In this document: positions 50,770-61,996 of the stretch, piece after piece | Numbering within the stretch: the stretch's first letter is position 1 | Layout: each line of letters starts with the position of its first letter | Assembly: GCA_950106755.1 (NCBI GenBank) | Contig: OX467082.1 | Coordinates: 33,976,001 to 34,040,000, forward strand | DNA length: 64,000 bases | DNA from: Climacium dendroides | Lineage: Eukaryota; Streptophyta; Bryopsida; Hypnales; Climaciaceae | Reading direction: 5' to 3' | Position numbers and translations under genes: made by a program | The notes under the pieces: model-generated | Told to the model about the DNA's origin: nothing | Database searches by the model: none | The model's input: only the letters and a program-made list of their open reading frames with translations

Positions 50770-53090
50770 TGAAAGGTTTCCAATGAATCTTTAATGGAAA
50801 CATGGCATGTAGCATATCATTGAAAAGATAAAATATAAAGAAGCTAGAGTGACCAACATTATGAGGTTTTAAGCTATGAGCTCAAAGTTATGGCTAAGGG
50901 AAGGACCGTGGAGAAGGCATGACACTACTCTTAGTCTTTAGAGGGCCATAACTTTGTAAATTCTTGTCCAAATGAGACAAGTGAGCAATTCAGTGGCATC
51001 TACTTATTGCTTAGATATCCCAAATGGACTTGCATGTAGAATTTGGAGCTCTTATTACAAAGTTATGCCATTTGGAAGTTCGGAAGTCTAAACGGGGTCA
51101 TAACTTGGTGATTTTGATTGGAAGTGGGTGGTTTTCCAAAACCAACATGGGTTTTGGAAGTTCCTTTGATCCACAAGAGGGGGGACTACTAGATCCCATA
51201 GAAAGTACTATAGGAGGGATTGGTCTCCTTTTTTATTCCCTCTTAAAGCTCTAGTGAGTCTTGGTGATTCAAGGTTGGTAATGCAACTTCACCACTAGGG
51301 CCAAGGCACCATAGGACACTTGTGTGTGTCCTGTGGCATCAGTTGGATGGAATTCTGCTCTTTGATAGACCATTCAAGTTGTGTCTTAAGTTATGAGTCC
51401 CGATTAATCACTATGTGAAAATAACAAATACATAATGGATCTAGTATGGAGTGGGGTGACATTCAAGGGTGGTTAGCACTGGTGAGGAGTAGTGTTTCTA
51501 TCGAGTGCTTGGACATCAATGGAAGTTCAACTCCATGTCACCAAATGACATGCCTAATGTCATGTGCAAAGTGTGTATTAGTTGTCCCGGCGAGTGGGAC
51601 TTAGCAACATGAGTTGGAAATGGGGACTAATGTCGTGGCTATGTAGTATATAGAGTGTTAGTGAATTGTGATCCAAATAATACTTGAAGTGAAGTGTGGT
51701 GAGCTTATTAAGTTGTGAAGGGCCAACCTTTAAAGTTGTAAGGTGTTCTAGGATTGCGACAAGGATGATGAAATGAAGCCTTTATAAAAATAGTGGAAGG
51801 AAACCAAAATACAAATGGTCCAATGAAGTCAAGACAAAAATAATGGAATTTTGAAGTTATAAGACTAAAATTGAAGTCCAGGTGCTTTTTCAATTGAGAG
51901 AGTTTAAAAAATTTGGAGGGAACCAATAAGAACCTTTGGGGTTCAATTAATATACAAAACAAAGCCCCCAAAATTTGGAATGTGAAAGTTAGAGAGTTCT
52001 TAAGCCAATCAATTGGGTTTGGATCTTGAAGTTTTTGTATTGACGAATGTAAGGGCCAACATTAGCTATTAGTCAACATACACTTCTAAAATTCCATCCA
52101 AAGTTCACCATAACAAGTTTATAGTTACTAAGATTTCCAAATCAACTAAAGTTTACAAACTTGTAACCCTCAAAAGACAAGTGTATTATCACTTTTTCAA
52201 ATTTCATTTGCAATTACCTATGATTAATTGTAATTTTTTTGTATTTATTTTCAAAGGATTTAATTTTATATCTTCTAATAGTTGTAAAAACTTTACATTC
52301 TTTTGTGAAAATTTGAAATTATTGTAAATTTTTGAATAAAAAGTGAAACATATCATATTAAATGCAATTGATGCTCAATTTTTAAAAAAAAATTCTCCAT
52401 AGGTTGGAAATGGTTTAGCCATTTTTGAAGTGACTTTGGGATTTTTATATTCACAAATATAGTGTCCACTATTGTGACTATGGGATTTATTTCAAGTCAT
52501 GATTAAAGAAATGGTGGAGTGAAGCTAAAATGAAAACAATGAAATTTGAAAGCTAAAAGATTGAAGTCACATGATTAAAATTGAAGCATATGGAGAATTC
52601 AATGTCTTTTTAATTGAAGAATTAAATTTTTTTTGAAGGAACAAATGGAAACCCTCGAGGTACAATTAGATTTTGAACGAAAGCCAAAAGAATTTGGAAT
52701 TAAAAAGAAAAAAAGAGAGCTAAAAGGTCTATTTTGCAACTATGGGCCCAAGAATTGTTCAAAGTTTTGAGTGTCTTTTCAATTGAGGGAGTTGGAAAGT
52801 TTTCTATAGGAATTTATTTCCCTTTGGAGTTCAATCAATGAATTCATAGTTACTAAGATTGTAGTTATGGAAATGTGGTTGGAAATGTGATTACATGTTT
52901 TCTACTAGTTGTAAAAATTTCACATATCTTTGGATTTGTTTTGAAATTAATGTGAATTTCTAAAAAAAAAGCTTTGTAGGTGAGGTGAAAACTCTTGGCT
53001 CCAAGCAACTAGCCCTAATGGCAAGCTCCAAGATTTTCTAGGACCATTTAGCTTGATGTACTCTTGCTTCTAGGCCATCATTGGTTAATC
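50770..53090. other. Intergenic stretch
   Basis: No gene recognised. Two blocks (51,700-52,030 and 52,490-52,720) share wording such as TTTTxAATTGAxGAxTTxAA and GGAACxAATxxxAACC, so they are probably diverged copies of one repeat. Confidence 0.35.
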
Positions 53091-53098
53091 CTTAAAGG

Positions 53099-53160
53099 AC
53101 CATGAGGTCACCAAGTGTTTTTTGCAACACACTACTTTTGCATTCCTAGTTCTTTAAGGG
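53099..53160. mobile_element. Minimal TTAA-flanked inverted-repeat unit (62 bp)
   Basis: TTAA-TCCTTAAAGGACC at the left and GTTCTTTAAGGG-TTAA at the right, with only about 40 bp between. It looks like a pair of ends left after internal deletion. Confidence 0.45.
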
Positions 53161-53164
53161 TTAA

Positions 53165-53760
53165 TATTGATATATCATTTTCATTGCTTGGTGGGCAACT
53201 GTAGTGTTGTAGGGGTTGTTTATCTAGAAAAGCATGAACCTTCTATTGTCACAAGAAGAGGAAGAAAAAACAACTAAGAAACCTAAATCTCAGACCTAAA
53301 TCTCACACCTAAACGAACCACAAACCGAAAAGAAAGTAGTTGCCAACAAACCAACTACAAATCAACCCTCGACCTATTAGTTGTAGTAGCGCTTGAAACC
53401 CTCTCAAGTCCAAAAGATCAACCTTCTCAAAAACCTTAAAAAAAAACCCAACCTTTGCAAAGAGAATACCTGAAACTAACAACACTGCAAAAAGAACAGT
53501 ATCCAAGCAAAGGAAATCCTCAAGTTAAGCTTTGGAAATCCAACAATACAAGTGAAAAGAGTGCCCTAAAGATGGGAGCCAAGTCTTTAAATACCCAACC
53601 CAACCCTACCCTCCCAACAAGACCAGCCGCCTTAAGACCTAACCTCATAATGAGGCCAAAAACCTTGAAGAATTAAACTTCATCATGAAGCTAATCACTT
53701 GACAACCCTAACCTAGTTATAGCTTGGATCCAACTTTAATAATAGTAAGATGCCTAATTT
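53165..53760. other. Intergenic stretch, C-rich on the plus strand
   Basis: Locally C- and A-rich (ACCCAACCC-type words), open on both strands for about 65-73 codons. No domain recognised. Confidence 0.35.
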
Positions 53761-53829
53761 AATTAGTAGATAGCCACATCATGGCAACGGATAGCTCAAA
53801 TTTTTTTTAAATCAATTTTAAAAAATATA

Positions 53830-54313
53830 TAAAATTGAAATTATTTCTCTAAATTTATATATAAGTGGGAATTTTTGAATCATTCTATTTTGATTAATGA
53901 GATGAAAGCTATGAGGAGTTTTAGTTTGTGGGTAGGTATGGAGTATTTGAAAACCATAACCACCCGTAAACTAAAACTCCTTATAACTTTCATTTCATTA
54001 ATCAAAATAGAATGATTCAAAGCTTCCTACTTATATATAAATCTAAAGAACCAATTTCAAATTTTTACTTTTAAAAAAAAAATCTAAAGAATTTTTTTGA
54101 GCTCCTAGGCTGCCCGCTAAGCAATGAAAACAACATATTGCACAAAATTTTTTAACCATTTAGTCAAAAGTTATGAAAATTGTTGAGCCTTGAAGCTACT
54201 TTTTGGAAAAATGTTGTGTGAGAATTTCAACAAAAAAGATTAAAAATTCCATTTGTAGTGAGTTGCCCAAAATCACAACATTACCAAAAAAATACATTTT
54301 AGTGCTTTCGGGG
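53830..54313. mobile_element. TTAA family A right half (inverted) with its own arm duplicated as a hairpin
   Basis: The right end TAGTGCTTTCGGGG is followed by TTAA (54,314-54,317). 53,960-54,313 matches family A in reverse order. The arm 53,835-53,950 is an inverted copy of 53,960-54,090 (GATTAATGAGATGAAAGCTA against CTTTCATTTCATTAATCAAA), so the 5' part is a long hairpin. Confidence 0.6.
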
Positions 54314-54762
54314 TTAAAGTAGAACCGTCATTGTTGAAAATCAAGTCTTTTCTATTTTGCCCTTTCAAGTTTTGAAGATTTTGTAAAACTTTTATATTTC
54401 ATTGCAATTTGAACTTAGGATCCATGAATATGATTTTCTAATTTTCTGATTTTAGAATGGCATGGTAACTTTGGTTTATACTATAATGTTATAAACTATA
54501 ATATACACATGTGAAAATTTCAGAGTTTTTTAGCACATTTTATGTTTGATATGGATTTTTTTCCATTTTTTAATTTAAAAAATAATATTAATTTCAAATT
54601 TTTACAAAAGAATTTGAAATTTTTATGACTTGTAGAAGATATGTGATTTCATCTCTAAAAAGTAATAATAAAAAATTTCAATCATATACAGTTGCAAAAT
54701 GGTAGCAAACATAGTGAAGGATTCTTGAGGCTTTGCTCCTTAGTCATGGGCCCTTCTTTCAA

Positions 54763-56432
54763 CCCCTAAAGTCCCAAGGCCTTTTTTCTTTCAAAAACCA
54801 TTCAAAACTGCCATTTCTATTGCAAGGAGCAAAACTCTTGAAATTTTCATTTTTTGGCCATATCTAATCGTAGGATTTTGTAATGGACTAGTATAAGAGT
54901 GTGGTAGAAATTTCAGAAATGTTGACTACTTAGATTGTAAGATATTTGCGTTTAAAGTGAAAAAAACAAGTTTTTTTTGCACATTCTATGACTATATTTT
55001 TGGCTTTGAATCTTTTTATTTAAATTTTTTTGTACTATTGAGTTTCATATTCAAATTTTTAATGTTAAAAATTTGATTTGAGAGTTGAAGAAAAAAATTC
55101 AAAAAGAAAAACACATGAGTTTAATTCATTAAAAAACTGTTAAGTAAAAGTAGGTCTAAGATTCAATCATACTACTAAAATCATAAGTCCCTCTGTAATA
55201 TCACAAATGCTACTATTAATACTAGAGGCTTGTGCTTGCTATGCTATGCATTCATTGTATCACATATTAGTAAAAATTTTATATATTTGAATAGAATGCA
55301 TGATAATGATTTTGATAAGTCTTTAAAATAATTATTTTAATTAATTTATAAAAATATTTCCAATCATGCATACATAGAAATCATATTTTCACACAATGTG
55401 ATATTATTGAAATAGAGTAGCAGTTCACAATCACCTTTGTAATATCACTTTTTACAAAGCGTGATATTATAAAAATGATATAGTCGTTGCAATTGAGGTG
55501 ATATTAAAGAGGATCAATATGGTGATATTATAAAGGTAGCAATTTCATTGCTTTTCTTGACTTTATACTTCTTTTGCATTTCTATGATTTTGTGCTTCTG
55601 TGGGCTTTGAGCTTCTAATTTCAATTTTCTATTGCTACTACCAAATGATTTGAGAAATTTATTAGATTGAACCAATTTTGGATTTTACAACAATTAAATT
55701 GTTCACAAAGCTTTTGAGATTTACAAGTTTTTTTTTTCAGTTCTTCAATTTGGGTTGCTATTTTTTGTAATAATGAAGTCAGAAAATTATACAAAGAATT
55801 TAGTCATTTTTATTTGAAATTTTATTGAAATTCTTGCTCTGCATTCTATCTAATACATAAAAATTGTTATGAAATTCTAATGGTGAATGCGTAGCATAGC
55901 AAGCACCAACCGCTAGTGAAACACTAAATTATTAATGGCTCTAAGATGGAATTGAAACACCATAATCTCAATGGTGAGATTATTCTTGCAAGCAAACTTA
56001 ACCTTATCAAACAATTTTTTGCCAAAAATTCCAAAAATTGCATTAAAAAATGAATCCTATAAGTTATTTTTTCAAGAAGATGCATAGATTGCTTGAAAAA
56101 TAAGATTGTTCATAACTTTCACATCATTAATCCAAATAGAATGAATCAAAGCTTCAAACGTAGACAAAAATAAGATCTACAAGAAGAAAAAGAATTTTAT
56201 TTTACTTAAATTTTTTGTAGATTTCTTTTTTTTGCTTGGCAAAGTGAAAATTATGTTTAAGATGGTATAACTTTTGCTCCCAAGCACTAATTGAATCAAA
56301 ATTCATATTCATACGAAACTAATGAGTTATTCTATCTTTTGAATTTTTAAAAAAAATCACCAAAAATTGAGGTCATAGGAACATGCATGAACTTGCAAGT
56401 GTCCCCTAAGGGGATACTTGAGACTTTAGGGG
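54763..56432. mobile_element. TTAA family B element carrying a nested CACTA-like element (1.67 kb)
   Basis: The left end (C)AA-CCCCTAAAGTCCCAAGGCC has lost a perfect TTAA; the right end GAGACTTTAGGGG is followed by TTAA (56,433-56,436). 54,763-55,160 and 55,919-56,432 align with 38,956-39,765. The roughly 0.75-kb excess is the insertion at about 55,165-55,918. Confidence 0.7.
55220..55918. mobile_element. CACTA-like non-autonomous element (about 0.7 kb)
   Basis: Terminal inverted repeats of about 35 bp: left TACTAGAGGCTTGTGCTTGC, right (read inward) CACTAGCGGTTGGTGCTTGC, both continuing TATGCTAxGCATTCA. The interior repeats GTGATATTA several times (55,400-55,540). No ORF. A clear 3-bp target duplication was not found. 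Confidence 0.6.
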
Positions 56433-56876
56433 TTAAGGTTAATCATGAACAGACAACCTCCAAAGTAGAAACATCCCAAATTGCCACTTTTTTGGTCCCT
56501 AGTAGGTGTGTGGTTGAAATGATGATTTTTATTTTTTATTTTTTTAAGAATGCTTGCCTCTTCAAGAGAAATTTTAGCCAACAGAGTCATTTTGTAATTT
56601 TGAACACTTACACAATATTCTATAAATTTCAAAGGTGAAAGCATAAAATACCTTCAACCTTGAATGCACCAAGAGACTCCCAAGAAATACTAAATGCTTA
56701 AAAGAGTATTTTTAGATGGTCAAATATTGCACTCAATTATCAAGGTTGGCAAAAAAATAGTTCTAAAAGAAGATGCTATAATTTCAAGAGATTTTTTTCA
56801 AATTAAAAATAGATGTATAAAAAAAATGAATTTTGAAAGAATATTCATATTATAAGCATTTGTTGGATTTGATTAA

Positions 56877-57716
56877 CCCCTAAAGGTCCATTGTCCCCTT
56901 AAGGGGCAAAATGGATTTTAGATAGGTTCCTATGACTTCAATTTTTAGTGAATTTTTTTTGAAACTCTCTTGTATGATAGAAAAAACTATTAGCTTCATA
57001 AAAGTAGAATTTTTATTTCAATTGGTGCATGTGAGCAAAAGTTACACCAAAAAAAGTCCAAATTTTCATTTAGCGGATAGAAAAAGAAATCAACAAAAAT
57101 TTGAAATTAAATTTTAATTTTTTCCCTCCCGGATTATAATTTTGTCTATATGTGATATTTTGATTCATTTCATTTGGATTAGTAATGTAATGCAGTTTTT
57201 ACAATTTAAAAAAAATGATTGGTAAGGTTGAGTTTGCTTGCTAGAACAATCTCACCATTGGGAGTATTGTGTTTCAATTCCATCTTAAACTTATTAATGA
57301 TTTAGTTTTTCTTTCAATCTTTGACCTACTTCTACTTAATAATTTTTTAAAGAATGATAATCAAGTGTTTGTTTTTTGAAATTTTTATCCTAAAGTATCA
57401 ATTCAATTCTTCAACACAAAATTTTTAAATTCAAAGTCCATAGTGCAAAAAAATTCACAAATGGTGGTCAAAGTCATTTGAAATTGTAGACTAGTGTTAA
57501 AAACAAAAACAAATTCCAACTTTGAATTCTAATATCTTTCAATTTATACGGTTAAATGTCATAAAATTTTTTACCACACGATTTCAAACAAGTTAAGCAC
57601 AGATCCTATTGTTAGATTCTACATCTTTATTTATTAATTTTTTTCATTGGCGAATGCAATAGAAATTACAATTTTGAATGTTTTTTGACAAAAAAATGAC
57701 CTTGGATCTTAAGGGG
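56877..57716. mobile_element. TTAA-flanked TIR element, family B, inverted copy (840 bp)
   Basis: TTAA (56,873-56,876), then CCCCTAAAGGTCCATTGTCC; the right end ACCTTGGATCTTAAGGGG is followed by TTAA (57,717-57,720). The interior is the reverse complement of 38,956-39,765. No ORF. Confidence 0.75.
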
Positions 57717-57720
57717 TTAA

Positions 57721-58310
57721 AGATTCAATATGAAATGTTGATCTTCATAGTCAAGTATGATAATCTTTTTTGATATTGAAAACAAATGGTTTTCATCCAT
57801 TTTAGGGGGGTGTAACTTATTAATGGAATATACACACCATAATTGAGGTGAGTTCAAATCAAATGAGTTATTTTTTAATTTTATATAGGATAGTTTATAA
57901 AAAACTGATAGACCTATATAGTGCATTTTTGTATTTTGAATTTTTTCTATAAAACTTGATTTTGACATTCAAAATGATTTCATTTTCTTTTAAACAAAAA
58001 TAATAATATAAAGCTCATAAAATGCACTTTCTATTGTGTTTAAATTTTTTAAAGGAATACATATAAATGAGTGTTTTTAATGAAGTTTGAAGTTGCAGAT
58101 TTATAATCATGTTTCTAAATATAGAACAAGGTTCAAATTTTCTTTATAGGATAGTGTTATATACTATAGGATATAATTTGCTGAATTTATTATCTTTATA
58201 AAAAATTGAATTTTATGACATATACTGGACATGTGATTTCATCTTTAAAAAATAAAATAAAAAAAATTCAGCAATAAATAGCAACAAAATGGAAGATATA
58301 AAGTGGAATG
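57721..58310. other. AT-rich spacer
   Basis: Nothing recognised between two TTAA-type elements. Confidence 0.3.
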
Positions 58311-58608
58311 ATTCAAAGCTTATCACTTATATATAAATTTAGAAAACCAATTTCAAATTTTCATTTTTTTGAAAAGTGATTTTTAAAGAAGTTTTTTGAG
58401 CTGCCCAAGCTACCCATTGAATAATGAAAATGACATATTACACAATAACTTTTTAATCATGTAATCAAAAGTTATAAAAATTATTAAGCTTTGAAGCTAC
58501 TCCTTGGGAAAATGTTGTGTGAAAATTTCAACAAAAAAGAATAAAAATTCCATTCATAGTGCCCAAAATTAATATATTGCCAAAAAGTGCAGTTTAGTAC
58601 TTTAGGGG
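58310..58608. mobile_element. TTAA family A right-half fragment (inverted)
   Basis: GATTCAAAGCTTATCACTTA to GTACTTTAGGGG followed by TTAA (58,609-58,612), matching 53,990-54,313. The other half is missing. Confidence 0.55.
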
Positions 58609-58925
58609 TTAAGTTGCATTAGTTCCCACATTCCAAACTACATTTCATCAAAAAATGGATGACAAAATTAGAAAAAAGCACTTCTATAGTACATTCAACT
58701 CCCTTGACTAAGAGGATTGTATAATTTTTAATTTCTAAATGCTATTTAGATACAATAACTAGATGGAAATTGTTTATTTAATTTTTTACAAATGATATCA
58801 ATTGTTTCATTTCATTAGTTGGTCTCAAATCCAAAAAAATATTGTCAATATGGCTAAAACTCACATCAAGAATATAAACAACAAGTAGTCAAAAAAATAC
58901 ACTACAAAAGTGATCCTTGGATTAA

Positions 58926-59297
58926 TCCCTAAATGTCCGAGGCACCAAATTCTAGTGCCAACAATACTTTGAAGTTAAATTAAACCTAACCAATTTGCTA
59001 TTTTAATAGTTTAATATTTTTAACCAATTTTTTTTGAAGTCTAATTTTAGCATCAAAAATCTGATTTTGAAAATGAATGATTATGAATTTTCTATTCAAG
59101 ATTTTGTGCAAGGGTGCCCATTGCAATCTTGACGTTCTGTAGTGTTGAGGGCTCTCAGAAATGACTCTCAAATACACTAGACCTTGGAGAAAAAGCCAAG
59201 GTTACAATTTCAAAAAAATTGATATCAAAATGTTGGCCTTCTGTTCGATGTAGAGCAAATTTATAGCATCTCAAAACAGGCCTTGGGCATTTAGGGG
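58926..59297. mobile_element. TTAA-type TIR element, family C, inverted short copy (372 bp)
   Basis: TTAA-TCCCTAAATGTCCGAGGCACC at the left; GGCCTTGGGCATTTAGGGG then TCAA at the right. The sequence inside is a shortened reverse copy of 44,283-44,921. Confidence 0.6.
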
Positions 59298-59855
59298 TCA
59301 AGGACTAGCATGATGTGGTGTCAGTTCTCACAATCATCACTAGGAAAAAAGGAGTTCGTTGAACTTCCCAAAGTGGCTTATATGACATAAAACACGATGA
59401 GGAGACGCACAACAAAAATGAAGGATAGTGTCAACTATAACCCCTCTTTCTGTCCCCCCCGCTTGAGGGGTTTTCATTTTTGTGGAAAAATGCCAATGAC
59501 AGTGATCGACAATTAATCTTACGAATGGGTACCACATGCATGAAGAACACCTACTCTATAGCAGTCCTCAATTTGAAAATTTTGGATTGCCATGAATTGC
59601 AACATGGAGGACGCACTAACTGTGTTGGAGATTCATGGAGATTTATGAAGTCTTCACAGGAAAGCCTAGTTATTCTACTAGTATCCTTGGTCAACCCTAC
59701 ATGACCAACATATAAGCTTCAGTTTGCATTAGAATTTGTGGAGCTCGTTGGCGTACCTAGCAAACAAGATGAGCTCTTGAGTTGCAAGCTCAACACCAAG
59801 TTGCGTGGCTGATAACATGACGTGCACTCTCTTTGCAAGACAAGAAACTCTGCTC

Positions 59856-60502
59856 TTAAGCCACCCCTAGAACGGTGTTGATTGTCCCCATGACATTCAC
59901 AGGACGCCCTTCATAGAGAGTGGAGATGCAACCTTGAACATGCTCCTTCACTTCCCGTGTTCTCTTCAGAGCCGCCTCCTACGCACATTCACAAAACAAG
60001 TGCTTTGTGCTTTGTGAATTCACGACATCATTGTAGATACTCTAGCTTTCTTTGTAATTACATGTCGGTATTAGGTAATTATGTCTTTCAGAGATTGAGA
60101 ATTATTTTACAGCTTGAGCGTAATGAACATACCTGCTTTGGCCACAAAAGGGTCAAGGAGTTTCTGAGCTCAGTTCTCTTTTGGCTCAAGTCTCCCAAAC
60201 TTGCAAGTAGTTTCGTTTCAATCTCCTTCTTTGATACCAAAGACAAGTATAATCTATCCAAAAACCTGCAAGGTCCGGGCTTTCATGAGTAATAGGCTCC
60301 TTTTAATGTATGCAAGAGATCAATAAAGCTGACGTCAATAAAGTCTTTGGTATTATTCATACCTAGAAGATGTGACAAGCAAGCAGAGATCCCTTGTCCT
60401 CTGAGCAGTGAGCAGATCGATTGCAGCAGTGATGTGAGAAGCCATGTCAAGCAATGCATCGGACCCATGCTGGAAGCAAGCTGCAGGTGCCACAAAATGC
60501 TT
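59856..60502 (-). CDS. CDK5RAP3 / C53-like protein, C-terminal three exons (partial gene or fragment)
   Basis: C53 (CDK5RAP3) works with UFL1 and DDRGK1 in UFM1 modification and serves as an ER-phagy receptor. Exons read on the minus strand: about 60,502-60,363, 60,265-60,133 and 59,978-59,856. Joined, the frame holds across both introns (97 and 154 bp, AG/GT ends; phases 2 and 0). Recognisable parts: KHFVAPAACFQ..DALLDM, SSRFLDRLYLSLVSKKEIE, ELRNSLTLLWPKQ, and near the end EGRPVNVMGTINTVL before TAA, which matches the family's C-terminal GRPVNxMG signature. No stop or frameshift interrupts the three exons. The N-terminal two thirds, including IDWG repeats, is not seen upstream before the GC1 exons. 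It may be a captured or truncated fragment, or the tail of a gene whose other exons lie beyond the window. Confidence 0.82.
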
Positions 60503-60625
60503 CTCACCTCCCGGGCCAGGCCAGGTGCCTCAAAAGCGTCAGGGAGTTTCTGAGAGCATTGCCACTGTGAGGTGACTAATTCCCCACGGCACAGGGGCAT
60601 TAGTGGGCTCTTCTCACCTCCCGGG
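60500..60625. repeat. 16-bp direct repeats bounding about 110 bp next to the C53 exon
   Basis: CTTCTCACCTCCCGGG occurs at about 60,500 and again at about 60,609. Between them is CAAAAGCGTCAGGGAGTTTC, a near copy of AAAAGGGTCAAGGAGTTTCT from the second C53 exon (60,147). This suggests a local duplication or insertion exactly where the upstream C53 exons stop. Confidence 0.5.
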
Positions 60626-60949
60626 TGTCGTGAGTAAATTTCCCCCTAGCGTGATACACCGAGATGATCAAGTCTACGACGTGTAGGTTGGATGCACCTT
60701 GAGCATTCAATGAAAAGTGAGTAAGTATACACAGAAATCTAGGGGACAACAGTGAAGGCACCAAGAAAACACAAATATTGATGTAAAAAGCAATCAACCC
60801 AGGGCTCTCCACTATGTACAAAAAGCTGTGGAAAAACAATGAATTTGCCCGGGCCAAGTGCTTCAAAGTTGTCAAGCCATGCCACAATGGGGGATGATTC
60901 CTAGCCTCCCCACTCTCTAGCCTATATTATAAGCCTATGAGCATTTTAT

Positions 60950-61140
60950 ATTTTATTAATCCTAATTTACATATTCCACATGAGTTATTTTATCTCCTAA
61001 CAACCCACTTGTATAAAGATCTTGTCTTTTCATTTCTAAGTACAAAAAACAAGTGGCTTTTGAAGATATGTGAGATGTTGCCAAATATTTTTATTTCTTT
61101 GAATTTAGTGCTGAATTTTTTGAAAATATATTTTAAAGCA
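60950..61140. repeat. Dispersed repeat F, one arm
   Basis: CCTAATTTACATATTCCACATG through TTTTTATTTCTTTGAATTTAGTGCTGAA matches the right arm of the repeat at 29,454-29,620. Confidence 0.6.
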
Positions 61141-61149
61141 TTGAAGCTT

Positions 61150-61990
61150 ATTTTTATACTTTAATGAAATATATAGCACTAAAATAACAAAGTTGTTATT
61201 TGAGTATTCTTCCTCCAATGTCTTCATAGTCTTCAAATTTTTGCCTTTACAATTCAAATTTATGCAATCATACCCTAATATTTTGGTATACAAAGATAAA
61301 TGCAGAGTATTATATATTATATTAGATTCAAATTTGTTAAATCCTATATAAAATCATTTCTTTTTGGATTGAATATCCTTTCATTAATTTGATTTAAAAT
61401 TTTTGGAATTTCATTTCGTAAGATTTGGAATATTTTGTGACCTATAGCAAGGTCCTCATAGCTTTACCATGATACTTAGGACTTTAATGAATCTTTTGTG
61501 ACCTTTAGCATAGGATCCTTTCAATTAAATAAGTTAGCAAAAAGATCAAATTTAGTAAGCTTACATATTCCATAGATTTTTTACAATCACCTTTGCATGT
61601 ATTTCATTTTTCATTAAGATTTTTTGAGGTTACAAATTATTTTTATTAATATTTTCTACACTATTCAATTATGCCATGTCATAATTTCTGAAAACTTCGT
61701 TACATGCCATATTTAATTATATTTTGAACTATGGAGTATTTTTTAACCAAGGTAGTCTTGGCGACCGCTGTCGGCCACAAGAATCAGATGAAGGAGACTA
61801 CAGTCACGGGTACAGTGTAAGTATGTGCGTGCTTTTCTGCCAATTTCAAGTCCTACTTTTGACACTAAACGGCTACCTCATGATCATAGTTCCCCAAAAC
61901 AGTACACCCTCTAAGTAGTGTTAAGGATTATGCAGCTCACCATGAAGTATATATGAATCGCTCCTCAATGTTTAGTTTGTGGCACAGTAC
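61150..61990. other. Spacer between the C53 fragment and the GC1 exons
   Basis: AT-rich except for about 60 GC-richer bases at 61,765-61,825. The expected next GC1 exon (VCREWEG..., RIGVVLGKDGG...) was looked for here on the minus strand and not found. Confidence 0.35.
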
Positions 61991-61996
61991 ACACAC

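Noticed and set aside
16160..59297. CCCTAAA words as interstitial telomere repeats
   Set aside because: They occur singly, always as part of TTAA-CCCCTAAAGG ends, never in tandem.
59700..59855. Open minus frame after the C53 stop (WLKSRVSCLAKRV...)
   Set aside because: At first read as a frameshifted continuation, but the preceding frame already ends at the family's usual C-terminus (GRPVNxMG plus a few residues), so this is 3' sequence.
59957..60292. 111-codon plus ORF over the C53 exons
   Set aside because: Antisense shadow of the minus-strand C53 exon, which has conserved sequence and splice sites.
60283..60887. Minus ORFs of 105 and 95 codons beside C53
   Set aside because: The first overlaps a C53 exon in another frame and the second shows no conserved features; neither fits the missing C53 exons.
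61724..61918. 64-codon plus ORF and the GC-richer patch at 61,765-61,825, as a possible next GC1 exon
   Set aside because: Neither strand reads like the expected VCREWEG or RIGVVLG segments.
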